Shown: positions 34,383-42,309 of the stretch, piece by piece
Position numbering within the stretch: position 1 is the stretch's first letter
Layout: each line of letters starts with the position of its first letter
Assembly: GCA_019359215.1 (NCBI GenBank)
Contig: JAHHHS010000052.1
Location: 1 to 50,060, forward strand
Origin: Nostoc indistinguendum CM1-VF10
GTDB lineage: Bacteria > Cyanobacteriota > Cyanobacteriia > Cyanobacteriales > Nostocaceae
Length of the DNA: 50,060 bases
Direction of reading: 5' to 3'
Program-made: the position numbers and the translations under genes
The notes under the pieces: model-generated
What the model was told of the DNA's origin: nothing
Databases searched by the model: none
Seen by the model: the letters and a program-made list of their open reading frames with translations, nothing else

Positions 34383-34826
34383 TCATAAGACTTCACAACT
34401 ACCACCAGCTGCCTCAATTTTGCTACGAGCTGTACCTGTGAAAGCTGCCGCTTGTACCTTAAGCGGAGTGCTCAATTCCCCGTTACCTAAAATTTTCAAT
34501 GGCCCCTTCACAGCAGTAAGGATACCTGCTGCCTTCAATGAGGTCAAAGTTACTTCCGTATTAGCGGGAAGGGAGGCTAGCTTCTCTACATTAATCGTAG
34601 TGTAAATCTTCTGATTCACAATCGGAAAGCCCTTCAGCTTAGGTAAGCGGCGGTACAATGGCTGTTGACCACCTTCAAAACCTGGTCGAGTCCCGCTACC
34701 AGAGCGAGATTTCTGACCACGCATACCTAGACCAGCACTGGCACCTTGACCAGCAGAAATCCCTCTGGCTACACGCTTCTTGCGTTTCTTTGAGCCTTTT
34801 TGCGGCTTAACATCGTTGAGTCTCAT
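34383..34826 (-). CDS. rplO: 50S ribosomal protein uL15
   Basis: uL15 binds 23S rRNA domain II. The 147-residue protein has the start MRLNDVKPQKGSKKRKKRVA, the Gly-rich arm GQGASAGLGMRGQKSRSG, FEGGQQPLYRRLPKLKGF and a C-terminal globular domain ending in SCEVL. No rpmD gene stands between it and rpsE, as is normal for cyanobacteria. Confidence 0.96.
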   Translation of the reverse strand: MRLNDVKPQKGSKKRKKRVARGISAGQGASAGLGMRGQKSRSGSGTRPGFEGGQQPLYRRLPKLKGFPIVNQKIYTTINVEKLASLPANTEVTLTSLKAAGILTAVKGPLKILGNGELSTPLKVQAAAFTGTARSKIEAAGGSCEVL

Positions 34827-34874
34827 GATGTAATTAGTTCTTGTTTACACAAAAGCTCTGTAAGTGCGACTCTA

Positions 34875-35402
34875 CTAAATGTAGAGACTTTCAATAGGAA
34901 TACCGCGATCTTCTGCGACTTCAGAAAGTGTCCGCAGTGTAGATAAGGCATTGACTGCGGCTCTAGCATTATTGAGCGGATTGTTAGAGCCAAGTTGCTT
35001 GGCTAAAACGTTACGAACTCCTGCCAATTCCAGCACAGTCCGCACAGCACCACCAGCAATTACCCCAGTACCAGGTGAGGCTGGGCGCATCATCACCTTC
35101 GCACCACCACCGACACCATCAATGGGATGGGGAATGGAGTTGGATTTGGTGATGGGTATATCAATGAGATGTTTTTTGCCATCGGCTACGCCTTTTTTGA
35201 CGGCGCCAATTACATCTGAGGCTTTGCCTACTCCGACACCAACTTGACCGCGTTCGTTACCAACAACAACGATCGCTCGGAAGCTGAGTTTTTTACCACC
35301 TTTTACCACTTTACTTACGCGTCGGATTTGGATAACCCGCTCTTGCCAAGTGGTTTCTTCTTTTTTGGCACGCTTTGTTCTACTTTTACGCTCTGTTGCC
35401 AT
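34875..35402 (-). CDS. rpsE: 30S ribosomal protein uS5
   Basis: uS5 shapes the mRNA entry site and affects decoding accuracy. The 175-residue protein has QERVIQIRRVSKVVKGGKKL, VVVGNERGQVGVGVGKASDV and the helical domain AVNALSTLRTLSEVAEDRGI. The N-terminal 17 residues are basic, as in other cyanobacteria. Confidence 0.96.
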   Translation of the reverse strand: MATERKSRTKRAKKEETTWQERVIQIRRVSKVVKGGKKLSFRAIVVVGNERGQVGVGVGKASDVIGAVKKGVADGKKHLIDIPITKSNSIPHPIDGVGGGAKVMMRPASPGTGVIAGGAVRTVLELAGVRNVLAKQLGSNNPLNNARAAVNALSTLRTLSEVAEDRGIPIESLYI

Positions 35403-35423
35403 AATTTAGTGCTCTGGTGAACG

Positions 35424-35484
35424 TCATTTGTCTTTATGTCATTTGTCTTTATGTCATTTGTCCAATAACTAATGACCAATGACT
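35424..35484. repeat. Tandem repeat block, rplR-rpsE gap
   Basis: ATGTCATTTGTCTTT-type units are followed by ACTAATGACCAATGAC. The block is short and ends at the rplR stop. Confidence 0.8.
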
Positions 35485-35847
35485 TTAGAAATCTAAACCA
35501 GCTTCGCGTGCTGCATCAGCTAATGCTTTGACACGACCATGATATAAGTTACCACCGCGATCAAAGACTACTTTGGTGATGCCTTTCTCTAGCGATCGCA
35601 CTGCGATCAACTTACCAACTTGCACCGATGCGTCGCGGTTTGCACATGACGCTAAACTAGATTTCAGTTCTGGTTCTACAGTCGATGCTGCCACGATGGT
35701 TTGATGCTGAGTATCATCAATTATCTGGGCGTAAATATGCTCATTAGAACGAAATACCGCTAAACGCGGACGTTCTGGGGAGCCAATAACTTTGCCACGA
35801 ACGCGTCGATGACGACGGTTTTTTGATTCTCTACGAGTAAGTTTCAT
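35485..35847 (-). CDS. rplR: 50S ribosomal protein uL18
   Basis: uL18 binds 5S rRNA. The 120-residue sequence has RRHRRVRGKVIGSPERPRLA, VFRSNEHIYAQIIDD and the end VVFDRGGNLYHGRVKALADA. It starts two bases after the rplF stop, which suggests coupled translation. Confidence 0.96.
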   Translation of the reverse strand: MKLTRRESKNRRHRRVRGKVIGSPERPRLAVFRSNEHIYAQIIDDTQHQTIVAASTVEPELKSSLASCANRDASVQVGKLIAVRSLEKGITKVVFDRGGNLYHGRVKALADAAREAGLDF

Positions 35848-35849
35848 TT

Positions 35850-36398
35850 CTACTTCTTACCACCCTTACCAGTCTTACCAGCTTTCCGTCTGACCACTTC
35901 ACCGGCATAGCGAATGCCTTTACCTTTGTAAGGTTCTGGTGGACGAACGGCACGAATTTTGGCGGCTGTGTTGCCTACAATTTCTTTGTCATAGCCGCTG
36001 ACAATGACGTTAGTGGTACCTTCTACTGCAAACTGAATTCCTTCTGGTGGTTCAATTTGCACCTGATGGCTATAACCCATATTCAAAACTAGGTTACGCC
36101 CTTGAACTTGTGCCCGGTAACCAACACCTTGAATTTCCAAACGGCGCTGAAAACCTTGGGAAACTCCCTCGACCATGTTGGCAACTAAAGTGCGGCTCAA
36201 GCCGTGCAGTTGCTTTGAAGTACGAGTTTCATCCCGACGATTTACGTGTAATATTTCTCCCTCTTGAGAGAGTGAAACATTCGGTGTGAGAGTGCGAGAA
36301 AGTTCTCCTTTCGGGCCTTTCACTACAATATTCGTACCATCGATCGCCACTTGAACTTTGGCGGGAATAGTAATTGGACGTTTACCAATACGAGACAT
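35850..36398 (-). CDS. rplF: 50S ribosomal protein uL6
   Basis: uL6 lies near the elongation-factor binding site. The 182-residue protein has two similar domains: the first starts MSRIGKRPITIPAKVQVAID, and the second has LVLNMGYSHQVQIEPPEGI and the signature PEPYKGKGIRYAGEVVRRKA. The C-terminus is Lys and Gly rich. Confidence 0.96.
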   Translation of the reverse strand: MSRIGKRPITIPAKVQVAIDGTNIVVKGPKGELSRTLTPNVSLSQEGEILHVNRRDETRTSKQLHGLSRTLVANMVEGVSQGFQRRLEIQGVGYRAQVQGRNLVLNMGYSHQVQIEPPEGIQFAVEGTTNVIVSGYDKEIVGNTAAKIRAVRPPEPYKGKGIRYAGEVVRRKAGKTGKGGKK

Positions 36399-36416
36399 TA
36401 CTTTTGTCCTTTATCC

Positions 36417-36492
36417 TGTTATGAGTTATGAGTTATGAGTTATGAGTTTTTCTAACTAACTTTTCACTCCTCACTCCTAACTCCTCGCTTCT
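36417..36492. repeat. GAGTTAT-type tandem repeat, rpsH-rplF gap
   Basis: Four GAGTTAT units at about 36420-36447 are followed by CACTCCTCACTCCTAACTCC units. The left half is partly complementary to the right, giving an imperfect hairpin. This is a different heptamer class from the TAATGAC blocks. Confidence 0.8.
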
Positions 36493-36497
36493 GGTGA

Positions 36498-36899
36498 CTA
36501 CCAAACGTAGCAAAGCACTTCGCCACCCAAGTTCTGACGCCGCGCTTCGCGGTCAGTCATAATCCCACTGGATGTAGAAATAATGGCAATGCCAATGCCG
36601 CCTAGTACCCTTGGTAATTCTTTTCTGTTGGAGTAAACACGCAAGCCTGGCTTACTCACTCGCTTTAAGGCGGTGATTAGAGGCTGACGATTCTTACCTT
36701 TGTATTTCAGGGAAATCACTAGGTTGTGCTTTACCCCTTCTTCTGCTTCTTCGATTTCAGCAATAAAGCCTTCCTCCCGTAACACTTTGGCAATGCTGCG
36801 GGTCATTTTTGTAGCTGGCACTTGTGTAGTTTGATGCCGCGCCAGGTTGGCATTGCGGATGCGCGTCAGCATATCTGCAATTGTGTCGTTAGCCGCCAT
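36498..36899 (-). CDS. rpsH: 30S ribosomal protein uS8
   Basis: uS8 is a primary binder of the 16S rRNA central domain. The 133-residue protein has DTIADMLTRIRNANLARHQ, RVSKPGLRVYSNRKELPRVL and the hallmark end GIAIISTSSGIMTDREARRQ. It directly follows rplE with a 20-base gap; rpsN, which stands here in many other bacteria, is absent. Confidence 0.96.
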   Translation of the reverse strand: MAANDTIADMLTRIRNANLARHQTTQVPATKMTRSIAKVLREEGFIAEIEEAEEGVKHNLVISLKYKGKNRQPLITALKRVSKPGLRVYSNRKELPRVLGGIGIAIISTSSGIMTDREARRQNLGGEVLCYVW

Positions 36900-36919
36900 C
36901 GTTCCCTCTATAGATGAAC

Positions 36920-37468
36920 TTACTGATCGCGAAAGGGCATTCCTAATTCTTTAAGTAAGGCGCGACCCTCTTCGTCGTTTGTTGCTGTGGTGATGATGGA
37001 AATATCCATCCCACGTACTTGATCAACGCTGTCGTATTCGACTTCTGGGAAAATTAGCTGTTCTCTCACACCCAGAGTATAATTACCCCGTCCGTCAAAG
37101 CTTTTAGGGCTAACGCCGCGAAAATCTCGAATTCTAGGCAGTGATAGGCTAACCAGTCGGTCAAAAAAGGCATACATCCGTTCGGCTCTGAGGGTAACCA
37201 TGATTCCCACAGGCATCCCTTGACGAATCTTAAAGCCAGCGATCGCTTTTTTCGCCCGTGTCACCACTGGCTTTTGACCTGTTACCAGGGCAATCTCGTT
37301 GATGGATGCTTCCAGCGACTTCGCATTTTGAGCTGCTTCACCCAAACCTCGGTTAATAGTAACCTTTACCAACTTCGGTACTTGATGAACGTTGGTATAT
37401 TGAAACTGATTGATCAGTTTGGGGACGATTGTCTCTTGATATAAGCTTTTGAGTCTTGTTGTCGCCAT
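36920..37468 (-). CDS. rplE: 50S ribosomal protein uL5
   Basis: uL5 carries 5S rRNA and contacts the P-site tRNA. The 182-residue sequence has VTINRGLGEAAQNAKSLEAS, KPVVTRAKKAIAGFKIRQGM and RDFRGVSPKSFDGRGNYTLG, all family hallmarks. Confidence 0.96.
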   Translation of the reverse strand: MATTRLKSLYQETIVPKLINQFQYTNVHQVPKLVKVTINRGLGEAAQNAKSLEASINEIALVTGQKPVVTRAKKAIAGFKIRQGMPVGIMVTLRAERMYAFFDRLVSLSLPRIRDFRGVSPKSFDGRGNYTLGVREQLIFPEVEYDSVDQVRGMDISIITTATNDEEGRALLKELGMPFRDQ

Positions 37469-37513
37469 AGTTTTTTGTCCTGATATCCCTGGGCTTGGTC
37501 AGGGAACTTTTAT

Positions 37514-37592
37514 TGTCCTTTGTTATTTGTCCTTTGTCTTTTGTTATTTGTCTTTTACTAATAACTAATGACCAATGACCAATGACTAATGA
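37514..37592. repeat. Tandem repeat block, rplE-rplX gap
   Basis: TTTGTTATTTGTCCTTTGTC units are followed by TAATGACCAATGAC units, again as two imperfectly complementary halves. The block ends at the rplX stop. Confidence 0.85.
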
Positions 37593-37946
37593 CTATTTAT
37601 CCAGAATCTCGCCAGTTTTTTTAAGTTTCCTGACTTTTTTGCCTTCTGAAGTAAAGGTATAACAAACACGACTGGCAACGTTTTGCTTGGTGGAATAAAG
37701 CATTACGTTGGAGCTATGAATCGGGAATTCCTGGGTCATAATGCGCCCTGATTCCCCTTCTTGCTGGGGTTTGACGTGCTTGGTTTTAATGTTGACACCT
37801 TTGACGATGACTTTACTCAGTTGGGGAAGTGCCTGGATAATTTCACCAACTTTTCCTTTGTCTTTGCCAGCGATAACTTGTACGGTGTCGCCAGTTTTAA
37901 CGTGCATTTTGTGGAATACTTTGGGCGTACCCTGTTTGGTTGCCAT
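37593..37946 (-). CDS. rplX: 50S ribosomal protein uL24
   Basis: uL24 starts large-subunit assembly and lies at the tunnel exit. The 117-residue protein has MHVKTGDTVQVIAGKDKGKV (KOW motif) and VIVKGVNIKTKHVKPQQEGE. Its ATG shares one base with the rplN stop (TAATG). A GGAGGTG ribosome-binding site lies inside the end of rplN. Confidence 0.96.
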   Translation of the reverse strand: MATKQGTPKVFHKMHVKTGDTVQVIAGKDKGKVGEIIQALPQLSKVIVKGVNIKTKHVKPQQEGESGRIMTQEFPIHSSNVMLYSTKQNVASRVCYTFTSEGKKVRKLKKTGEILDK

Positions 37947-38314
37947 TAAAGCACCTCCGGAGCCAGAGAAACGATTTTGGTAAAGTTCTTATCGCGCAGT
38001 TCCCGAGCAACTGGGCCAAAAACCCGTGTGCCTCTGGGGTTACCGTCTTTGTTGATAATCACAGCAGCGTTATCATCAAAGCGAATACTCATGCCACTGT
38101 CACGACTTACAGCTTTACGAGTGCGGACAATTACTGCTTCCACAACATCAGACTTTTTTACAGCCATGTTGGGTGTTGCATCTTTAACAACGGCGATAAT
38201 TTTATCACCGATAAAACCATAACGGCGGTTGCCTCCACCTAAGATGCGGATGCACATTAGTTTACGGGCGCCGCTATTATCTGCGACATTCAGGTAAGTC
38301 TGGGGTTGAATCAC
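37946..38314 (-). CDS. rplN: 50S ribosomal protein uL14
   Basis: uL14 lies at the subunit interface, where silencing factor RsfS can bind. The 122-residue protein begins MIQPQTYLNVADNSGARKLM and has IIAVVKDATPNMAVKKSDVV, DNAAVIINKDGNPRGTRVFG and the end FTKIVSLAPEVL. It overlaps rplX by one base. Confidence 0.96.
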   Translation of the reverse strand: MIQPQTYLNVADNSGARKLMCIRILGGGNRRYGFIGDKIIAVVKDATPNMAVKKSDVVEAVIVRTRKAVSRDSGMSIRFDDNAAVIINKDGNPRGTRVFGPVARELRDKNFTKIVSLAPEVL

Positions 38315-38360
38315 AATTATTCTCCCTTGTGATGTTGTTAGTTTCTAACAACGATGAGGT

Positions 38361-38609
38361 TTAAGTAGGTTTGACGTTCAGGACTTCTGTGATTTTCCAG
38401 CGCTTGGTTTTGCTCAGGGGTCTAGTTTCCTGAATGCGAACGCGATCGCCTACTTTACACTTATTTTCTTCGTCGTGAACTTTATATCGTTGGGTGTTAA
38501 CCACAATTTTGCCGTACTTGGGGTGAGGAGCGCGGTTTTCTATGGCTACTACCACAGTTTTTTGCATTTTATCGCTCACTACCAAGCCAACTCGTTCTTT
38601 AACTGCCAT
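38361..38609 (-). CDS. rpsQ: 30S ribosomal protein uS17
   Basis: uS17 is a primary 16S rRNA binder with an OB fold. The 82-residue protein has MAVKERVGLVVSDKMQKTVV, HPKYGKIVVNTQRYKVHDEE and RVRIQETRPLSKTKRWKITE. It starts six bases after the rpmC stop. Confidence 0.96.
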   Translation of the reverse strand: MAVKERVGLVVSDKMQKTVVVAIENRAPHPKYGKIVVNTQRYKVHDEENKCKVGDRVRIQETRPLSKTKRWKITEVLNVKPT

Positions 38610-38615
38610 AATCTC

Positions 38616-38843
38616 CTACTTTTCTTCTTTAGCCGATTGACTTGCTGCCCGTTTGCGTTCTGTTTCTAGCGTTAGCAACTGGGCTAGGCGGTGTCGCATT
38701 TGCCGGAACTGGTGGGGCTTTTCTAATTGTCTGGTGGCTTTTTGCAAGCGCAACTGAAATAGTTGTCTTTTGATCGCGACAATTTCATCAGAGAGCTTCT
38801 CGTCACTTAATTCTCTAGCTTCTGAAATCTTGGGAAGAGGCAT
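38616..38843 (-). CDS. rpmC: 50S ribosomal protein uL29
   Basis: uL29 lies at the peptide exit and helps dock trigger factor and SRP. The 75-residue all-helical protein has ELSDEKLSDEIVAIKRQLFQ and LRLQKATRQLEKPHQFRQMR. The C-terminal KRAASQSAKEEK tail is longer than in E. coli. It is three bases from rplP, hence coupled. Confidence 0.95.
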   Translation of the reverse strand: MPLPKISEARELSDEKLSDEIVAIKRQLFQLRLQKATRQLEKPHQFRQMRHRLAQLLTLETERKRAASQSAKEEK

Positions 38844-38846
38844 AAG

Positions 38847-39272
38847 CTACTCCTGCTCCTGTGGTTGAGAGCGCACAATAAACTTGGTTTTGATGGGCAG
38901 TTTAAATGAAGCCAAACGCATAGCTTCACGGGCAATTTCTTCAGAAACCCCACCGATTTCAAACAAAATTCGTCCTGGCTTGACTACAGCTACCCAAAAC
39001 TCTGGATTACCTTTACCGGAACCCATCCGGGTTTCAGCAGCACGCATGGTTACAGGTTTATCAGGGAAAATCCGAATCCAGATTTGTCCACCCCGACGAA
39101 TATAACGAGTCATTGCCCGTCGAGAAGCCTCGATTTGCCGGGAAGTAATCCAAGCTGGTTCTTGTGCTTGGAGTGCAAAATCACCGAAGTTGAGGGTGCT
39201 ACCACGGCTGGCTAGTCCCTCCATCCGTCCGCGCTGTTGTTTGCGGAATTTAGTTCTTCTAGGGCTTAACAT
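38847..39272 (-). CDS. rplP: 50S ribosomal protein uL16
   Basis: uL16 organises the A-tRNA site of the large subunit. The 141-residue protein begins MLSPRRTKFRKQQRGRMEGL and has FGDFALQAQEPAWITSRQIE, RIFPDKPVTMRAAETRMGSG and GNPEFWVAVVKPGRILFEIG. The motifs are complete. Confidence 0.96.
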   Translation of the reverse strand: MLSPRRTKFRKQQRGRMEGLASRGSTLNFGDFALQAQEPAWITSRQIEASRRAMTRYIRRGGQIWIRIFPDKPVTMRAAETRMGSGKGNPEFWVAVVKPGRILFEIGGVSEEIAREAMRLASFKLPIKTKFIVRSQPQEQE

Positions 39273-39277
39273 GGTTT

Positions 39278-39359
39278 GTTACTTGTCATTTGTCATTTGT
39301 CCGTTGTCATTTGTCATCTGCCATTTCTTAATGACTAATGACTAATGACTAATGACGAT
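39278..39359. repeat. Tandem repeat block, rpsC-rplP gap
   Basis: TTGTCATTTGTCATTTGTCC units are followed by TAATGACTAATGACTAATG units, forming two imperfectly complementary halves. Confidence 0.85.
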
Positions 39360-40142
39360 TTATCCTTCATTTGAACGGTCTTCAAATTGCTGGCGACGAC
39401 GTTGTTGTTGACGACGACGGGGTTCACGATCGCGATCGCGGGGTTCACGTTCGCGATCACGGCTTGCAGGTGGTAGGGGAGTTTCTTCCTGTCCAGGAAT
39501 AATTTCTCCCTTAAATACCCATACTTTGATACCCAAAATCCCGTAAACAGTTTTTGCGGTGCAATAAGAGTAGTCAATGTCAGCCCGTAAGGTATGTAAA
39601 GGTACTCTACCTTCACGAGTCCACTCTGTCCGGGCAATTTCTGCACCGTTGAGACGACCGCTAACTTGGATTTTAATCCCTTGGACACCAGCGCGTTGGG
39701 CACGTTGAATCGATTGCCGCACTACCCGCCGAAAGGAAACCCGGCGTTCCAATTGTTGAGCAATGTATTCGGCAATTAGGTAGGCATCAGCATCAACTCG
39801 TTGAACTTCAACTACATTAATGCGAATTTGGCGATTGCTACCCAACAGTCCTTGGAGTCCGGTACGCAAAGATTCGATACCTTGTCCACCACGGCCCACT
39901 ACTACACCTGGTCTAGCTGTACGTACTTCTAAGTCGATTTGGTCGGCTTTACGCTCAATCCGTACCTCGGAAATACCAGCGTTGTTTTGAGCAAGTCTAC
40001 CCAGCTTTTGTTCTATGTATTGACGGAGTTTGTGATCTTCTTGTAAAAGTTCTGGATAACGATCAGGAACAGCAAACCAACGGGATTGATGTTCATGTGT
40101 AATACCCAGGCGAAAACCAACTGGATGAATCTTCTGTCCCAC
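39360..40142 (-). CDS. rpsC: 30S ribosomal protein uS3 with an Arg-rich tail
   Basis: uS3 lines the mRNA entry tunnel and has helicase activity together with uS4 and uS5. It begins MGQKIHPVGFRLGITHEHQS, has the KH domain GVVVGRGGQGIESLRTGLQG and the C-terminal domain GAEIARTEWTREGRVPLHTL. After about residue 220 comes a low-complexity tail of Arg, Asp, Glu and Gln (REREPRDRDREPRRRQQQR). It is encoded by GCGATCGC-rich DNA and brings the length to 260. Confidence 0.95.
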   Translation of the reverse strand: MGQKIHPVGFRLGITHEHQSRWFAVPDRYPELLQEDHKLRQYIEQKLGRLAQNNAGISEVRIERKADQIDLEVRTARPGVVVGRGGQGIESLRTGLQGLLGSNRQIRINVVEVQRVDADAYLIAEYIAQQLERRVSFRRVVRQSIQRAQRAGVQGIKIQVSGRLNGAEIARTEWTREGRVPLHTLRADIDYSYCTAKTVYGILGIKVWVFKGEIIPGQEETPLPPASRDREREPRDRDREPRRRQQQRRRQQFEDRSNEG

Positions 40143-40197
40143 GAATGCTTCCTCTAAAATTTCTTACTTTACGCAATTTATTCGTGTAAAAAAAAGC

Positions 40198-40554
40198 TTA
40201 TTTTTCTGGGGCGGCTGCAACAGCCACAGTAATATGACACGTTGGCTTGCGAATTTGGTAAGCTCTACCTTGCGCTCTTGGTTGGAACCGCTTCAGCGAT
40301 GGACCTTGATCGGCATAAGCCTGAGTAATCACTAGTTGAGTCCGATCTAACCCAGCGTTGTGTTCGGCATTGGCAGCAGCGCTTCTGAGAACCTTCAGTA
40401 TAGGTTCAGTGGCGCGATAGGGCATGAATTCCAGGATGATTAACGCTTCTCGGTAGGATCGCCCGCGAATTTGATCAAGTACCCGACGCACTTTGTAGGC
40501 CGAGATGCGGATAAAACGAGCGATCGCTTTTACTTCAGTAGTATTAGTAGCCAT
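40198..40554 (-). CDS. rplV: 50S ribosomal protein uL22
   Basis: uL22 extends a loop into the peptide tunnel near the macrolide site. From ATG 40554 the protein has 118 residues: KAIARFIRISAYKVRRVLDQ, ATEPILKVLRSAAANAEHNA and the loop-forming FQPRAQGRAYQIRKPTCHIT. ATG 40554 is preferred over 40575 because a GGAG site lies 7-10 bases upstream and the extra leader comes from repeat DNA. Confidence 0.95.
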   Translation of the reverse strand: MATNTTEVKAIARFIRISAYKVRRVLDQIRGRSYREALIILEFMPYRATEPILKVLRSAAANAEHNAGLDRTQLVITQAYADQGPSLKRFQPRAQGRAYQIRKPTCHITVAVAAAPEK

Positions 40555-40564
40555 AGTTTTCTCC

Positions 40565-40635
40565 AATTTTGTCATTTGTCATTTGTCATTTGTCACTTGT
40601 CTTTAGCTAATGACTAATGACTTCATGACTAATGA
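40565..40635. repeat. Tandem repeat block, rpsS-rplV gap
   Basis: TTTGTCATTTGTCATTTGTC units are followed by CTAATGACTAATGAC units, again complementary halves. The block ends at the rpsS stop. Confidence 0.85.
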
Positions 40636-40914
40636 CTACCTACCTGCTTTTTTGTCACTTTTTCCATGACCTCTGTAGGTGCGTGTCGGGGCAAATTCAC
40701 CCAACTTGTGTCCTACCATCTGTTCATTTACAAAAACTGGAACGTGTTGGCGTCCGTTGTGAACAGCTATTGTATGACCTACCATTAGAGGCAAAATTGT
40801 CGAAGCTCTTGACCAAGTTTTAATAACTTCTTTTCTGTTGTTGTCGTTGAGCTTTTCAATTTTTTTTAGGAGATGATCCGCAACGAAAGGACCTTTTTTT
40901 AGAGAACGACCCAT
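40636..40914 (-). CDS. rpsS: 30S ribosomal protein uS19
   Basis: uS19 lies in the small-subunit head and contacts the large subunit with uS13. The 92-residue sequence has MGRSLKKGPFVADHLLKKIE, TWSRASTILPLMVGHTIAVH and LGEFAPTRTYRGHGKSDKKA, all standard. Confidence 0.96.
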   Translation of the reverse strand: MGRSLKKGPFVADHLLKKIEKLNDNNRKEVIKTWSRASTILPLMVGHTIAVHNGRQHVPVFVNEQMVGHKLGEFAPTRTYRGHGKSDKKAGR

Positions 40915-40917
40915 AGT

Positions 40918-41018
40918 TCAATTTTGGATTTAGGATTTAGGAATTATGAGTGAGGAGTGACGAATTAGAAATTAGGAGTTAGATTTTACTCTCAACTTAT
41001 AACTCTTAACTCCTAACT
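40918..41018. repeat. Mixed short repeats, rplB-rpsS gap
   Basis: GGATTTAGGATTTAGGAATT, GAGTGAGGAGTGA and TTAACTCCTAACTC units form a loose inverted arrangement. It belongs to the GAGTTAT/AACTCCT class rather than the TAATGAC class. Confidence 0.7.
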
Positions 41019-41020
41019 CT

Positions 41021-41884
41021 TTAAGACTCACGACCACCGCGACCGCGTTTGGAAGACTTACGGCGACGACGGATAATCAATTTACTGCTAAGTTTCTTAC
41101 GATTGCGTGTCTTCGCGCCCAATGTGGGTTTACCCCAAGGTGTAACAGGCCCTGATCTACCGATAGGTGCCCTACCCTCACCACCACCATGTGGGTGATC
41201 CACTGGGTTCATGACGCTACCTCTAACCTTAGGACGGCGGCCTTTCCAACGATTTCGTCCTGCTTTACCTGCACTCAGGTTTCTCGCATCGGTGTTGCCT
41301 ACTTGCCCAATAGTGGCGTAGCATTCGCGCCGAATCAAGCGGACTTCTCCTGAAGGCAATTTGAGAGTTACATAATTACCTTCTTTTGCCACAACTTGAG
41401 CGCTAGCACCAGCAGCACGGACAATTTGACCACCTTTGCCAGGAGTCAGTTCTACATTGTGAACACCAGTACCCAAGGGAATCCTTGAAAGAGGTAAAGC
41501 ATTACCATCTTCAAAGGGAGCTTCAGGTCCAGAAATAATTATTGTTCCAACTTTCAATCCGTTGGGATGGAGGATATACCGCTTTTCGCCATCTTGGTAG
41601 TACAAAAGGGCAATTCGGGCATTGCGGTTAGGATCGTATTCAACTGCTGCCACTTTGGCAGGAATATTATGTTTATCCCTTTTAAAATCGATGATCCGGT
41701 AAAGTTGTTTGTGTCCGCCACCCCGGCGACGACTGGTAATCCGCCCGGTATTATTCCGACCTTTGGCGCGATGCTTCGAGGTAGTTAGGGACTTTTCTGG
41801 CTCGGTTTTTGTGATTTCCGCAAAGTCAGAAACTGTAACTTGGCGAGTGCTGGGGGTATAAGGGCGATAAGAACGAGTACCCAT
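41021..41884 (-). CDS. rplB: 50S ribosomal protein uL2
   Basis: uL2 supports the peptidyl-transferase centre and subunit joining. The 287-residue protein has GRNNTGRITSRRRGGGHKQL, VAAVEYDPNRNARIALLYY and the hallmark VMNPVDHPHGGGEGRAPIGR with the PTC-proximal His. The C-terminus is basic (RRRRKSSKRGRGGRES). Confidence 0.97.
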   Translation of the reverse strand: MGTRSYRPYTPSTRQVTVSDFAEITKTEPEKSLTTSKHRAKGRNNTGRITSRRRGGGHKQLYRIIDFKRDKHNIPAKVAAVEYDPNRNARIALLYYQDGEKRYILHPNGLKVGTIIISGPEAPFEDGNALPLSRIPLGTGVHNVELTPGKGGQIVRAAGASAQVVAKEGNYVTLKLPSGEVRLIRRECYATIGQVGNTDARNLSAGKAGRNRWKGRRPKVRGSVMNPVDHPHGGGEGRAPIGRSGPVTPWGKPTLGAKTRNRKKLSSKLIIRRRRKSSKRGRGGRES

Positions 41885-41886
41885 AT

Positions 41887-41994
41887 TTTTAAGTGCTGAG
41901 TGCTGATAGCGTTAGCGGGGCGTTTAGCCCGTGCTGAGTGCTGAGTTTTGAGTTTTGAGTTCAGTAACTCTTAACTTTCTAACTCATAACTTTG
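41887..41994. repeat. GTGCTGA-type repeats with a hairpin, rplW-rplB gap
   Basis: Units of GTGCTGAGTGCTGA and GAGTTTTGAGTTTTGAG flank a GC-rich unit TAGCGTTAGCGGGGCGTTTA near 41908-41927, of a type dispersed in Nostoc genomes. AACTCTTAACTTTC units follow. The two outer halves are partly complementary. Confidence 0.75.
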
Positions 41995-42309
41995 TTAAAC
42001 TTCTGGGAATAGAACTTGTCTAATCTTGTCTTCATCCCCAGGTGCGACTGTAACAATAGCTCGCTTATATTGAGGCTTATAACCAATAAATTTACCAACG
42101 CGCCGCTTTTTACGTGGTGGTAAGTTGGTGTTGACTTTTACAACCTTGACCTGAAACAAGTCTTCGATCGCAGCCTTGATTTCTGGCTTAGATGCCTTTG
42201 GAATTACTTCAAAGGTGTACTTATTCTGCTCCATTAAGATGGTCGCTTTCTCGGTGACGATTGGGCGACGTACTAAGTCGGCAAGGTCACGGGGGTCAAA
42301 GCTAGGCAC
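41995..42309 (-). CDS. rplW: 50S ribosomal protein uL23
   Basis: uL23 at the tunnel exit is the docking point for trigger factor and SRP. The 104-residue protein has RDLADLVRRPIVTEKATILM, YTFEVIPKASKPEIKAAIED and LPPRKKRRVGKFIGYKPQYK. Its start overlaps the rplD end by eight bases. Confidence 0.96.
   Translation of the reverse strand: MPSFDPRDLADLVRRPIVTEKATILMEQNKYTFEVIPKASKPEIKAAIEDLFQVKVVKVNTNLPPRKKRRVGKFIGYKPQYKRAIVTVAPGDEDKIRQVLFPEV

Noticed and set aside
34826..34875. Possible missing rpmD (uL30) and rpsN (uS14) in the ribosomal cluster
   Set aside because: Cyanobacteria normally lack rpmD and carry rpsN elsewhere, so this is the expected layout and not a loss.
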